Below, piece by piece: positions 9,090 through 17,170 of a stretch of DNA of 64,000 bases (positions within the stretch are counted from its first letter, which is position 1; each line of letters begins with the position of its first letter). Under the pieces are notes generated by a model that worked only from the letters and a program-made list of their open reading frames with translations, did not search any database and was not told where the DNA came from. The stretch covers positions 62,001 to 126,000 of the forward strand of contig NZ_QEYD01000005.1 in NCBI RefSeq assembly GCF_003122215.1, read 5' to 3'. This DNA comes from Pararhodobacter marinus. GTDB taxonomy: Bacteria > Pseudomonadota > Alphaproteobacteria > Rhodobacterales > Rhodobacteraceae. A program made the position numbers and the translations under genes.

Positions 9090-9284
9090 ATGAGCCACGA
9101 CACCGAAGACGCGACCAGCGCGCGGATCGACCCGGTCCGGGCAACGGGCCTGGACGAGGGCGCACCGGCATTCGATCTGTCCTGGCGCGAGTTTTTCGTG
9201 CGCCTCGGCAACGGCACGCTTCCCGATCATCGCCCCGCCGGGCGGTCCGGGAAACGGGACGCGACACCGGCTAGCGTTTGCTGA
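9090..9284 (+). CDS. Small hypothetical protein (64 aa)
   Basis: This frame begins with an ATG preceded by AGAAGGCGA and encodes an acidic N-terminal half (SHDTEDATSARID) and a short aromatic segment (FDLSWREFFVRLGNG). I do not recognise a family. It follows the DUF982 gene by 17 bases, so the two are probably co-transcribed. The good ribosome-binding site and tight spacing are the main support. Confidence 0.5.
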   Translation: MSHDTEDATSARIDPVRATGLDEGAPAFDLSWREFFVRLGNGTLPDHRPAGRSGKRDATPASVC

Positions 9285-9435
9285 CCGACCCCAGGTTTCG
9301 GTGAACTCGTGGCCGCGTTTGTGACCCCAACCGCAGACCGACGATCGCTTGCAGGGCACCGGGAGGGAGAGGCGGCAGGGCAAGGCTTTGCCGCCTCTTT
9401 TCCATTTTCAGAGCACATAACAGGGAGACGACATC

Positions 9436-9612
9436 ATGGGATATTCCGTACCGAAGAAACCGCTGGACCTGAAAGAATTCCTCAGTGAACCGGCAAAGGT
9501 CTCGGCGCGCCGGCAATTCGGTTACCGGCACTCGAAGCCTGCGGTGACCAAGGCTGCCCCCGGTGACGAGGCGCCGAAACCCTCGGCCGGTAACGAGGAA
9601 AAGCAGGGCTGA
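9436..9612 (+). CDS. Small hypothetical protein (58 aa)
   Basis: This ORF starts with an ATG behind AGGGAGACG. The product is highly charged and lacks membrane segments (VPKKPLDLKEFL, then a Lys/Ala/Pro-rich tail), so it is probably soluble and partly disordered. No family is recognised. It lies 89 bases before the transglutaminase-like gene and may share its transcript. Confidence 0.5.
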   Translation: MGYSVPKKPLDLKEFLSEPAKVSARRQFGYRHSKPAVTKAAPGDEAPKPSAGNEEKQG

Positions 9613-9700
9613 CGGATCGATCCTCCGAACGAAGCCTTCGACCCCTGGAACCCGTGCAACGCTGTCCAAGGGGCAGCGAGACCCGGAAGGACATCGCCGC

Positions 9701-10507
9701 ATGAAATTACGCCTCGGTTGCCGCCTGAAATATGAAATGCAACAAGCGACGCCGATGATCGCGATGCTGAACGTGCATTTCTCCCGGTTTCCCGATCTGG
9801 AGCAAGCCGACTTCCTGCGTTCGGTCCCCACCGTCCCGTTCGAAAGCTACCGCGACAGTTTCGGCAACTGGTGCACCCGCTTTGTCGCGCCCGAAGGTCT
9901 GTTCGAACTGGGAACCGACGTGATCTGCCGCGACGCGGGCGCGCCCGATCCTGTCGCCCCCGACGCGGTTCAGCACGCGGTTCAGGACCTGCCGGCGGAC
10001 ACGCTCGTCTATCTGCTTGGTAGCCGCTATTGCGATACCGACCTGCTGTCCGACCTTGCGTGGTCCTTGTTCGAAGGATCGCCGCCGGGATGGGACCGTG
10101 TGCAGGCGATCTGCGATTTCGTTCATCAATCGCTGGTCTTCGACTACATGAAGGCCAGCGCCACCAGAACGGCGTCGCAATCCCACGCCGAAGGCTACGG
10201 CGTCTGTCGCGACTTCACCCATCTGGCGATTGCATTCTGCCGCTGCATGAACATCCCCGCCCGCTATTGCACCGGGTATATCAGCGATGTGGGTGAGCCC
10301 GAGCCCTACGCGCCCGGCGATTTCGCGGCATGGATGGAGGTCTATCTGAGCGGACGGTGGTGGACCTTCGATCCCCGCAACAATGCCCGCAGGAAGGGCC
10401 GGGTTCTGATCGCTATCGGCCGCGATGCCGCGGATGTGCCGCTCACGCACAGCTTTGGCGCGAACACGCTGGTTGATTTCGAGGTCTGGGCCGACGAACT
10501 CGCGTGA
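9701..10507 (+). CDS. Transglutaminase-like protein
   Basis: This 268-residue protein belongs to the bacterial transglutaminase-like (cysteine protease fold) group. The catalytic cysteine is at about residue 169 in GYGVCRDFTHLAIAFCR and the acidic residue is at about 224 in FDPRNN. The position that carries the catalytic histidine in classical members (HAW) reads A-A-W near 209-211 here, so classical chemistry is doubtful; some members of this subgroup also vary at this site. I chose the ATG at 9701, which has GGAAGG upstream. The gene is the last before the prophage-derived island. Its substrate is unknown. Confidence 0.8.
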   Translation: MKLRLGCRLKYEMQQATPMIAMLNVHFSRFPDLEQADFLRSVPTVPFESYRDSFGNWCTRFVAPEGLFELGTDVICRDAGAPDPVAPDAVQHAVQDLPADTLVYLLGSRYCDTDLLSDLAWSLFEGSPPGWDRVQAICDFVHQSLVFDYMKASATRTASQSHAEGYGVCRDFTHLAIAFCRCMNIPARYCTGYISDVGEPEPYAPGDFAAWMEVYLSGRWWTFDPRNNARRKGRVLIAIGRDAADVPLTHSFGANTLVDFEVWADELA

Positions 10508-10536
10508 TGTGGCCGGGGCCCCTGTCGTACGAGGAG

Positions 10537-10585
10537 AAGGTCGCAAGGCCCTCCTCTTGCTGAAACACGGTCAGTCCGCGCAGAT
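10537..10585 (-). pseudogene. Fragment of Mu-like gpI gene
   Basis: About 49 bases correspond to the LRGLTAL-QQ-GL-TF part of the gpI protease/scaffold protein found at 14390-15317. Read on the minus strand, the fragment gives DLRGLTVFQQEEGLATF. No flanking gpI sequence remains on either side. It marks the left edge of phage-derived DNA next to the first DUF2867 copy. Confidence 0.6.
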
Positions 10586-10598
10586 CGTCAGCGTCCAG

Positions 10599-11075
10599 AG
10601 ATCAGGGGGACGGCGCGCGCGAGCCCTTTCAGGTTTTGCCTGACTATCATTTTGTGCGCGGGCCCGACCGGGAGCATATAGAGGCGACCGAACGCATTAT
10701 GCGTCTTCACGGACGATGTGATCGTCAGTTCGTGTCCCGATGAAGAAACACAGGTTATGACATCGAGATGCCGATGGCGTTCGGTCAGGGTCAGGACCGT
10801 GTCAGACGCGTGTTCCACAAGAAAGAAATCGAGCATCTGGCCGACTTGGACACGCTCCGGCACGGCCCCGGAAAACCCTCCGATCTTCTTCACGCCGAAC
10901 AAAGATGAGATCCTGTCCCGTACCTTGAAGGCAAGGGTCATGATGGGCTTCGGACGGGCCATCAGGATGCGCCCGGTATTGAGGGGCGATACAGGCTTGG
11001 GCAGCACCACTGACTGTGTGTCGAAGCAATCGAGTTCACGCACTGGCGCCAGAACCTGAATCTGCGTGCCCGGGA
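10599..11075. repeat. DUF2867 direct repeat, left copy
   Basis: This stretch is a close duplicate of 15422-15899 in the same orientation; the translated parts agree at about nine of ten residues. The pair flanks about 4.3 kb that includes the dehydrogenase/Lrp cassette and a gpI fragment, so recombination between them could delete that segment. Confidence 0.8.
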
Positions 11076-11076
11076 T

Positions 11077-11246
11077 TCCGTTTCGCTCGTGCTTGCGCTT
11101 TGAGTTGTAGAACATCTCGATGTAGTCGAACACGTCCCGCCGGGCTTCCTCGCGCGTGCGAAAGGTCCGGCGCCTGATCCTCTCGCGCTTGAGCAGGTTG
11201 AAGAAGCTTTCGGCGACGGCGTTATCGTGGCAGACTCTGACATTGT
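11077..11246 (-). mobile_element. IS3-family remnant (OrfB C-terminal end)
   Basis: Only the last part of an IS3-group transposase survives, with the characteristic DNAVAESFF and DVFDYIEMFYN segments. No inverted terminal repeats could be recognised. Its downstream end is fused in frame to DUF2867. Confidence 0.75.
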
Positions 11247-11358
11247 AACAAACGCGTTTCACAGGGAGCAGATTATTGCCCCCCCGGCAGAGCGCTAGCC
11301 GTGCATGACGCGCTTTCGCCGGACCCGATGCCTAACCGAAACCCACGCCACTGGAACC

Positions 11359-13725
11359 CTATCGGAAGGAACGTCCCGAGGTCAGTCGGCTAACCGATTC
11401 CACCAGCGCCGTCCGGTCGATGCGGAAATGGCGGTAAAGATCCTTAATCGAGCCGGTTTGCCCGAAGTGTTCGACTCCGTGCGAAATCGTACGGTGACCC
11501 GCAACAGAACCCAGCCAAGCCAGCGTCGCTGGGTGGCCATCGAGCACCGTGACCAGACTGCAGTCGGGTGGCAGTGCGCCAAACAGACGCTCGACATGGC
11601 TTTGCGCTGAATCATTGCCGCGCGCGCGTTCGCGCTGTGCTGCAGTCCACCCCGCGTTCAGGCGGTCCGCCGAGGTCACGGCCAGAACCCCTATATCACG
11701 CCGGTGCTCGCCGATCATGCCCGCCGCCGCGATGGCTTCATCGGCTACTGCCCCTTGGTAGGCAATGACAACGCTGCAGTTCGGCCCCGGTTTGCGCAGC
11801 CAGTAGGCCCCGTCCACCGCGCCCTGCCGGAACGCTTCGTCGACGCGTTTTCCTGGCTGTTCCAGGGGCTTGGTGGTCAGCCGCAGATAAACCGAGCCGC
11901 CGGTTTCATCGCGCAGCCACGTGCGTTCATCGACCACGCCCGATCCGTCGCGCTGCAGATAGTCGAAAGCCCACTCCATGATCACCGCCAGTTCATCCGC
12001 GAAGGCCGGCTCGAACGAGGCCAGCCCGTCCTGAGCCATGCCGGTCAGCGGCGTGCCGATCGACTGGTGCGCGCCGCCCTCCGGTGCCAGAGTCACCCCC
12101 GAGGGGGTACCGACGATGATGAAACGCGCATCCTGATAGCAGGCGTAGTTCAGCGCATCGAGGCCTCGGTGCACGAAGGGGTCATAGACCGTGCCAATGG
12201 GGATCAAGCGCTTGCCCCACAAATCATGCGACAGTCCGGCCGCACCCAGCAGCAGGAACAGGTTCATCTCGGCGATGCCCAGCTCGATATGCTGACCTTT
12301 CGGCGTAAACTCCCATTTCGCGGTCGAGGGGATGCGGTGCTCGATAAACGCATCCGCCTGTTCTCTGCGAGCAAACAGTTTGCGTCGGTTGACCCAAGGC
12401 CCAAGGCTGGTGGTGCCCGTGACATCCGGTGAGGTGGTGACGATCCGATCGGCCAGCGCGCTGTCGCCCTTGGCGAGGTCGTCGAGGATCTTGCCGAACG
12501 CGGTTTGCGTCGAAATCTCGCGGTCGGTGCTGATCTCGATCGCCGGCACCGCAAGCCGCGCATCGCTGTAGCGGCGCGGCGAGCGGGCGAAAAACGGCAC
12601 CTTGGCCAGAAAGGCGCGCAGCGCTTCGGGGTCGTCCACCGTCGCAAAGGGCTCCCATTCCTGCCCCTCGGGCACGCCCATATGCTGCTGCCATTCGCCC
12701 ATCTGGGACTTGGTCATCAACCCGCCGTGGTTGTCCTTGTGGCCCGCAATCGGCGTGCCCCAGCCCTTGATCGTATAGGCCAGAAAGCAGGTCGGTCGGT
12801 CGTGGGTGATGCTGTCGAACGTGTCGGCCATCGTCTCGACGCAGTTGCCGCCGAGGTTCTCCATCAGATCGGCCAGCGCGTCGTCCGAGCGCTTTTCGAT
12901 CAGCGCCGTCACGTCGCCCTGATCGCCCAGATCGTCCATCAACCGTTTACGCCAGACCGCGCCGCCCTGAAAGGTCAGCGCCGCGTATTGCGCGTTGGGG
13001 CAGGCGTCGATCCAGTCGCGCAGCCGGTCACCGCCCGGCTCGGCAAAGGCCGCGCGCTGCAGCGCACCGTATTTGATCCGCACGACGTCCCAGCCGAAGG
13101 CGTCGAAGATCTTCTCGACCCGCTCGAACAGGCCTTCGCGGACGATGCCGTCGAGCGACTGACGGTTATAGTCGATGATCCACCAGCAGTTGCGCAGATC
13201 GTTCTTCCAGCCCTCTTGCAGGGCTTCATAGATGTTGCCTTCATCCAGTTCCGCATCGCCGACCAGTGCCACCATGCGCCCCTGCGGCGCGTCACTGCCC
13301 CAAGGTTTGGCGCGAATATAGTCCTGCACCAGCGCGGCAAAGGAGGTGATCGCGACACCCAGCCCGACCGAGCCGGTGGAGAAATCGACGTCGTCAATGT
13401 CCTTCGTGCGGCTCGGGTAACTTTGCACGCCACCATAACCACGAAAATTCTCCATCCGCGCGCGAGTCTGGTGGCCCATCAGGTACTGCAGCGCGTGAAA
13501 TATCGGCGAGGCATGCGGTTTGACCGCCACCCTGTCTACTGGTCGTAGCGTCGAAAAATAGAGCGCGGTTATGATAGACACCATCGATGCCGAGGATGCC
13601 TGATGCCCGCCAACCTTGATCCCGTCGGCCTTTGGTCGCAGGTGATTGGCGTTGTGGATCATCCAGTGCGACAGCCAGAGCAGGCGCTGTTCGATCGTCT
13701 TGAGGTGGTGAATGTCTGCGCGCAT
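11359..13725 (-). CDS. AceE/MdeB-like 2-oxoacid dehydrogenase E1 component
   Basis: This 788-residue thiamin-diphosphate enzyme resembles the homodimeric E1 of pyruvate dehydrogenase (AceE type). The TPP motif is GDAELDEGN at about residues 156-164 with the partner DYNRQSLDG, and the transketolase-like middle domain carries KGQHIELGIAEMN. The start at 13725 has AAAGGGAGA upstream. A divergent Lrp/AsnC regulator begins 128 bases away. The same pairing is known for mdeB-mdeR of Pseudomonas putida, where MdeB acts on 2-oxobutanoate from methionine breakdown. Here the methionine gamma-lyase gene and the E2/E3 genes are absent locally, so the substrate and partner enzymes are inferred. It is slightly shorter than AceE and lies within phage debris, which suggests acquisition. 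Confidence 0.82.
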   Translation of the reverse strand: MRADIHHLKTIEQRLLWLSHWMIHNANHLRPKADGIKVGGHQASSASMVSIITALYFSTLRPVDRVAVKPHASPIFHALQYLMGHQTRARMENFRGYGGVQSYPSRTKDIDDVDFSTGSVGLGVAITSFAALVQDYIRAKPWGSDAPQGRMVALVGDAELDEGNIYEALQEGWKNDLRNCWWIIDYNRQSLDGIVREGLFERVEKIFDAFGWDVVRIKYGALQRAAFAEPGGDRLRDWIDACPNAQYAALTFQGGAVWRKRLMDDLGDQGDVTALIEKRSDDALADLMENLGGNCVETMADTFDSITHDRPTCFLAYTIKGWGTPIAGHKDNHGGLMTKSQMGEWQQHMGVPEGQEWEPFATVDDPEALRAFLAKVPFFARSPRRYSDARLAVPAIEISTDREISTQTAFGKILDDLAKGDSALADRIVTTSPDVTGTTSLGPWVNRRKLFARREQADAFIEHRIPSTAKWEFTPKGQHIELGIAEMNLFLLLGAAGLSHDLWGKRLIPIGTVYDPFVHRGLDALNYACYQDARFIIVGTPSGVTLAPEGGAHQSIGTPLTGMAQDGLASFEPAFADELAVIMEWAFDYLQRDGSGVVDERTWLRDETGGSVYLRLTTKPLEQPGKRVDEAFRQGAVDGAYWLRKPGPNCSVVIAYQGAVADEAIAAAGMIGEHRRDIGVLAVTSADRLNAGWTAAQRERARGNDSAQSHVERLFGALPPDCSLVTVLDGHPATLAWLGSVAGHRTISHGVEHFGQTGSIKDLYRHFRIDRTALVESVSRLTSGRSFR

Positions 13726-13853
13726 TGTGGTCTCCCTTTCGCACCTGAATACATCAGGATCAGAGCATTTTGCGGTCTCTCTGCTTGTGTTTTTGCTGAA
13801 TTTGCGCTGATTATCGGCGTTTATTTTGGAGTTTTTGAAGGAAGCGAGCGCCT

Positions 13854-14318
13854 GTGGCCGATGAGATTGATGACATTGACCGGCGGATTCTGCGCGAGCT
13901 CTCGCGTGATGCACGGCTGACTCACCAAGAGCTGAGCGAACGGATCGGCCTGTCTCCATCCCCCTGCGCGCGGCGTATCCGGCGGCTGGAATCCGACGGA
14001 TTCATCACCGGCTACAGCGCGCGGATTGATGAGAGCAAGCTGGGCTTTCCGTTCAACGTGTTCATCTCGGTTCGGCTGGACCGGCAGATCGACGACCAGC
14101 TTGTCGCCTTTGAACGGGAGGTGCGACTGTGTCCCGAGGTGGTCGATTGCTGGCTGATGACCGGCAGCTTCGACTACCTGCTTCGCGTGGCAGTGCGCGA
14201 TCTGACCGAGTTCGAGCACTTCCTTACCCGGCGGCTGACCAAAGTGCCCGGCGTCGCCTCCCTGGAGTCCTCGATCCCGATCCGACGGGTCAAGTATCTG
14301 CCTGCGCGGCTGGATTGA
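13854..14318 (+). CDS. Lrp/AsnC-family regulator
   Basis: This 154-residue protein has the N-terminal helix-turn-helix of the family (DDIDRRILRELSRDARLTHQ, then LSPSPCARRIRRLE) and a C-terminal RAM/ligand-binding domain ending in the usual TKVPGVASLESS segment. It starts at a GTG behind GAAGGAAG and is divergent from the MdeB-like gene, so it most likely controls that gene in response to an amino acid. The AT-rich 128-bp gap between them would hold the operator. This matches the MdeR arrangement, but the ligand is not known. Confidence 0.88.
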   Translation: MADEIDDIDRRILRELSRDARLTHQELSERIGLSPSPCARRIRRLESDGFITGYSARIDESKLGFPFNVFISVRLDRQIDDQLVAFEREVRLCPEVVDCWLMTGSFDYLLRVAVRDLTEFEHFLTRRLTKVPGVASLESSIPIRRVKYLPARLD

Positions 14319-14389
14319 GTCCCTCCCGCTAGACCGAAGCCGAAGAGGGATATGTGCTGTCGTCGATTTCGGGGAAAGCGCGTCAAGTC

Positions 14390-15317
14390 TTAATCCGCCC
14401 CGCGCAATGAGGGTGTGCGTGGGCTTGAGCACCGCGAAGCCTTTGACGAGTTTTTCCGTGCGCTCGGGGTTCTCGAGATGCATCGCCACGAACTCGTCCC
14501 GGTTCTCGGCATTGAGCCCCATGCGGCCGCCTTTGATTTCGCCGTCGATGAAGGCCTGCGCCCGGGCGGTCTTGCTGGCCTCGTCCAGGGAGGTGAGCTT
14601 GCCCGAGAGCTCGCGCACCTGCGCCTGTAGCGCCGGCATCGTCGTGTTGACGTCCCGCGCCGCATTCCGCGCGGCGTTCAGGACCGCGCCCACATCGGCG
14701 GCATCGGTCAACCCGAAGGCAGACCGAAGATCCGGCAGCGCCGATTGCAGTGCGACCTGCTCGTCGGTTGCCGACGGCAGGGCTGCGAGGATATCGTCCT
14801 CACTCGCAGCCGCGTTCAGACCGAGCTTCTCGGCCAGTTTGCTCTGAAAGGTCACAAGGCCCTGCTGGTGGTGAAGCGCGGTCAGTCCGCGCAGATTGGG
14901 GCGATTGACGAGCGAGGCGCTCAGGATGCGCGGCACCCGGCCCTCAGCGTCTTGCAGTATGGCGGGCGAGATGCCGACATAGGCGCGGTCGGCCATCAGC
15001 GCCTTGCCCGAGGGCGTCCAGTCGACGCGGCCCCAGATCCCGTCCTCGCGGGCCTGCAATTCCACGACATACCCCCGGGCGGGCGACGACTGGCCGCGCG
15101 GCGCCGCGATATCGATCGCGTGGTTCTCGTCGATGGGGAGTTTCTTGCGATCGAGGAAACTCGCGTCGATCACCTCAGCGGCGTTCAGAACGCTGTAGGG
15201 GCCACGGCCATCGACCGTGGCGATCGTGCCTGCGGGCAGCAAATGCACCCAATTGACGACCGGATGGTCGGGAAGCGTGGTGGCCTGCAGAAGGGCTATG
15301 GAGGAGGCGGTGTTCAT
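14390..15317 (-). pseudogene. Truncated Mu-like gpI (protease/scaffold) gene
   Basis: The frame starting at 15317 encodes about 309 residues of a Mu-like prophage I protein, the capsid-maturation protease that also yields a scaffold. It includes LPIDENHAIDIAAPRG and the SLVNRPNLRGLTAL block. Similarity ends near IARGG, and the frame then runs on into sequence antisense to the Lrp gene, so the 3' end has been cut. Just upstream, the 18-codon tail of the preceding phage gene (NRSAYFTEALQAILAI, then TGA) still overlaps the gpI start. The protein is only about two-thirds identical to the gpI copy at 23024, so the two come from different prophages. Confidence 0.75.
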
Positions 15318-15421
15318 ATCGCCAGAATCGCCTGAAGCGCCTCGGTAAAATAGGCACTACGGTTTGTGGCGATGGCAGGGAGGTTGCCCGGACAAGGTGA
15401 TAGGCCTCCGTCGGCGTTCAG

Positions 15422-15899
15422 GGATCAGGCGACGGCGCCCGCGAGCTCTTTCAGGTTTTGCCTGACTATCATTTTGTGCGCGGGCCCGACCGGGAGCATG
15501 TAGAGGCGACCGAACGCATTATGGGTCTTCACGGACGATGTGATCGTCAGTTCGTGTCCCGATGACGAAATACAGGTCATGACATCGAGATGCCGATCGC
15601 GCTCGGTCAGGGTCAGGACCGTCGCAGACACGTGTTCCACAAGAAAGAAATCGAGCATCTGGCCGACTTGGACACGCTCCGGCACGGCCCCGGAAAACCC
15701 TCCGATCTTCTTCACGCCGAACAGAGATGAGATCGCATCGCGTATCTTAAAGGCGAGGGTCATGATGGGCTTTGGACGGGCCATCAGGATGCGCCAGGCA
15801 TTGAGGGGCGATACAGGCCTGGGCAGCACTGCTGACTGTGTGTCGAAGAAATCGAGTTCACGCACTGGCGCCAGAACCTGAATATGCGTGCCCGGGATC
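15422..15899. repeat. DUF2867 direct repeat, right copy
   Basis: This is the partner of 10599-11075 in direct orientation. The shared tract begins just outside the stop codon (GATCAGG) and ends near the fifth codon before the conserved IPGT segment. Confidence 0.8.
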
Positions 15900-15919
15900 G
15901 TTATGCTCACCTCGCTCAT
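15425..15919 (-). CDS. DUF2867 domain protein
   Basis: This 164-residue frame contains a complete DUF2867 domain (LAPVRELDFFDTQSAVLP to HNAFGRLYMLPVGPAHKMIV). The family has no established function; members are small soluble proteins often found near mobile DNA. The start at 15919 has only a weak ribosome-binding site. A near-identical but 5'-damaged copy lies at 10588-11075, so this one may be the parent or a second product of the same duplication. Confidence 0.7.
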   Translation of the reverse strand: MSEVSITIPGTHIQVLAPVRELDFFDTQSAVLPRPVSPLNAWRILMARPKPIMTLAFKIRDAISSLFGVKKIGGFSGAVPERVQVGQMLDFFLVEHVSATVLTLTERDRHLDVMTCISSSGHELTITSSVKTHNAFGRLYMLPVGPAHKMIVRQNLKELAGAVA

Positions 15920-16074
15920 GAATCATGCCCTGTCCGTTACGCCCAGACCATGTGCGCTTTCTCCGGGTCCTTGGCAACGAGGGCTGGAATGAGCCCTTCA
16001 TTGCGCTTTTCTGTGAGGTCGGCGTGGCGGGAAATTCCTGCCGTAGGGTTCTAGCGGCCCATACAGCAGCTGAG

Positions 16075-16647
16075 TCACGGTACTTGCCCAACTGCCAATT
16101 CAGCGGTGATCTGCCGGATGGCACGCATCCGGTTCTCTGCGCGTTTGATACGTTGAAGCCGGAGGTAAATAGCGAACATACGCGCCCGACTCGGTTTTCT
16201 AAAGCTAACGGTCGCCGCCGGACTTGCCGATAGCGCGGCAGTAAAATCGGTAGGCATCTCCATAAACGCCGATCCGGCATAGGCACGGGCCCACCGGTCG
16301 TCCGCTCGGGCAGCATCGACCTGCGCCTGCCCGGGTGGACGCATTTGACCAACTTTGATCAGTTGCTCCGCAAAGGCGCAATTGCGTTGCGACCAGTCCG
16401 ACCTGGGCCGCCGCGGCGTCAGAGGGATGACGTAGGACTGGTCATCTAAGGATTTGCCGATGCCGTCAATCCATCCCCACGCAAGGGCGTTGACGATACA
16501 CTCATCGCGCGAAGTTCCGTGGATGCCGCTGGTTTTCTTCCAAAGGCGAACCCAAAGTTCGCCCGCCGTATTGTGATACCGTGCCTACCACGTGTCAAAG
16601 TCTGCCACCGATACAAAGGCGCGAGGTTCAGAGGAAATCTCCACCAT
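16075..16647 (-). pseudogene. YdeI/OmpD-associated family gene with in-frame amber codon
   Basis: Read from an ATG at 16647, the frame encodes MVEISSEPRAFVSVADFDTW, then a TAG at 16585-16587 (codon 21), then an uninterrupted family-typical protein to the stop at 16075. The downstream part carries ELWVRLWKKTSGIHG, ALAWGWIDGIGKSLDD, PRRPRSDWS and MRPPGQAQVDAA, all hallmarks of the YdeI/OmpD-associated family. The stop replaces what is expected to be a leucine in W-L-A-R-Y-H, a one-base change from TTG. No good alternative start occurs between the stop and the conserved core. The DUF1761 gene ends seven bases upstream, so the two form an operon. Function in the family is poorly defined. Confidence 0.8.
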
Positions 16648-16653
16648 TGTGCG

Positions 16654-17073
16654 TCACGCCATCAGCGTCAGGATGGTAGAATACATGACCCCGCTCACCA
16701 GCAAATAGGGCATGTTCAACGCCGTATAATAGAACGGCTTGGGAAAGTTCGGGTTGATCGCGATCATCATGCACATCGGCAGCAGATAGCCGATTGCGAC
16801 CAAGAGCCCCAGAGTGACCGCCTGGGCAATCGCCTCCGCACCCGTCACCTGCAACAGAATAGCCGTGGTGACGATCATCGCGATATTGCAGACGAACGGC
16901 CCGACGATGAACAAAGGCGAAAAGTTTGCAGCCGGCTCGCCCTCGCGGCCCATGGCGACCGCGTAGAATTTCGGCGTCAGCACGCCGTAGTAGACTCCAC
17001 CAAACACAAAGGCGAAGGCGGCAGCGGCCAAAACCCCCCACATGTTGATGGCTGCAATGGCGGTCGAGATCAT
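16654..17073 (-). CDS. DUF1761 membrane protein
   Basis: This 139-residue protein has about four membrane segments (AAAAFAFVFGGVYYGVL, PFVCNIAMIVTTAILL, LGLLVAIGYLLPMCMMI, MPYLLVSGVMYSTIL) and fits the DUF1761 family of small integral membrane proteins of unknown function. The ATG at 17073 is preceded by AAGGAAGA. The gene is divergent from a YafY-type regulator with a strong palindrome between them, so it is the likely regulated target. Confidence 0.8.
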   Translation of the reverse strand: MISTAIAAINMWGVLAAAAFAFVFGGVYYGVLTPKFYAVAMGREGEPAANFSPLFIVGPFVCNIAMIVTTAILLQVTGAEAIAQAVTLGLLVAIGYLLPMCMMIAINPNFPKPFYYTALNMPYLLVSGVMYSTILTLMA

Positions 17074-17133
17074 GGTGTCTTCCTTGACTGTTGGTCCGCA
17101 GAGATTGCCGCGGTGAGCTGCTTGTGACACAGG

Positions 17134-17159
17134 CCTGTTGCCACCATTGTGGCAACAGG
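17134..17159. promoter_or_regulatory. Palindromic operator between DUF1761 and YafY-type genes
   Basis: Two perfect 11-base arms (CCTGTTGCCAC and GTGGCAACAGG) are separated by CATT. The site ends 11 bases before the regulator ATG, overlapping its ribosome-binding region, and lies 61 bases from the divergent DUF1761 start. It is the best candidate binding site for the regulator at 17171. Confidence 0.65.
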
Positions 17160-17170
17160 AGTCACCAGCC

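Larger units (their letters stand above)
10588..11262 (-). pseudogene. Chimeric ORF: IS3 transposase tail joined to DUF2867
   Basis: This 224-codon frame is a fusion. Roughly residues 9-62 are the end of an IS3-family OrfB transposase (CHDNAVAESFFNLLKRERI, EEARRDVFDYIEMFYN). From IPGTQ onward it is a DUF2867 protein about 90 percent identical to the intact-looking copy at 15425-15919. The insertion sequence therefore replaced the first few codons of this DUF2867 copy. No DDE catalytic core remains upstream, so the transposase part is dead. Whether the chimera is expressed is unknown. DUF2867 proteins have no established function. Confidence 0.75.

Noticed and set aside
13821-14389. Extension of the gpI frame to 498 codons
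   Set aside because: Beyond IARGG the frame runs antisense to the Lrp gene and has no phage similarity.
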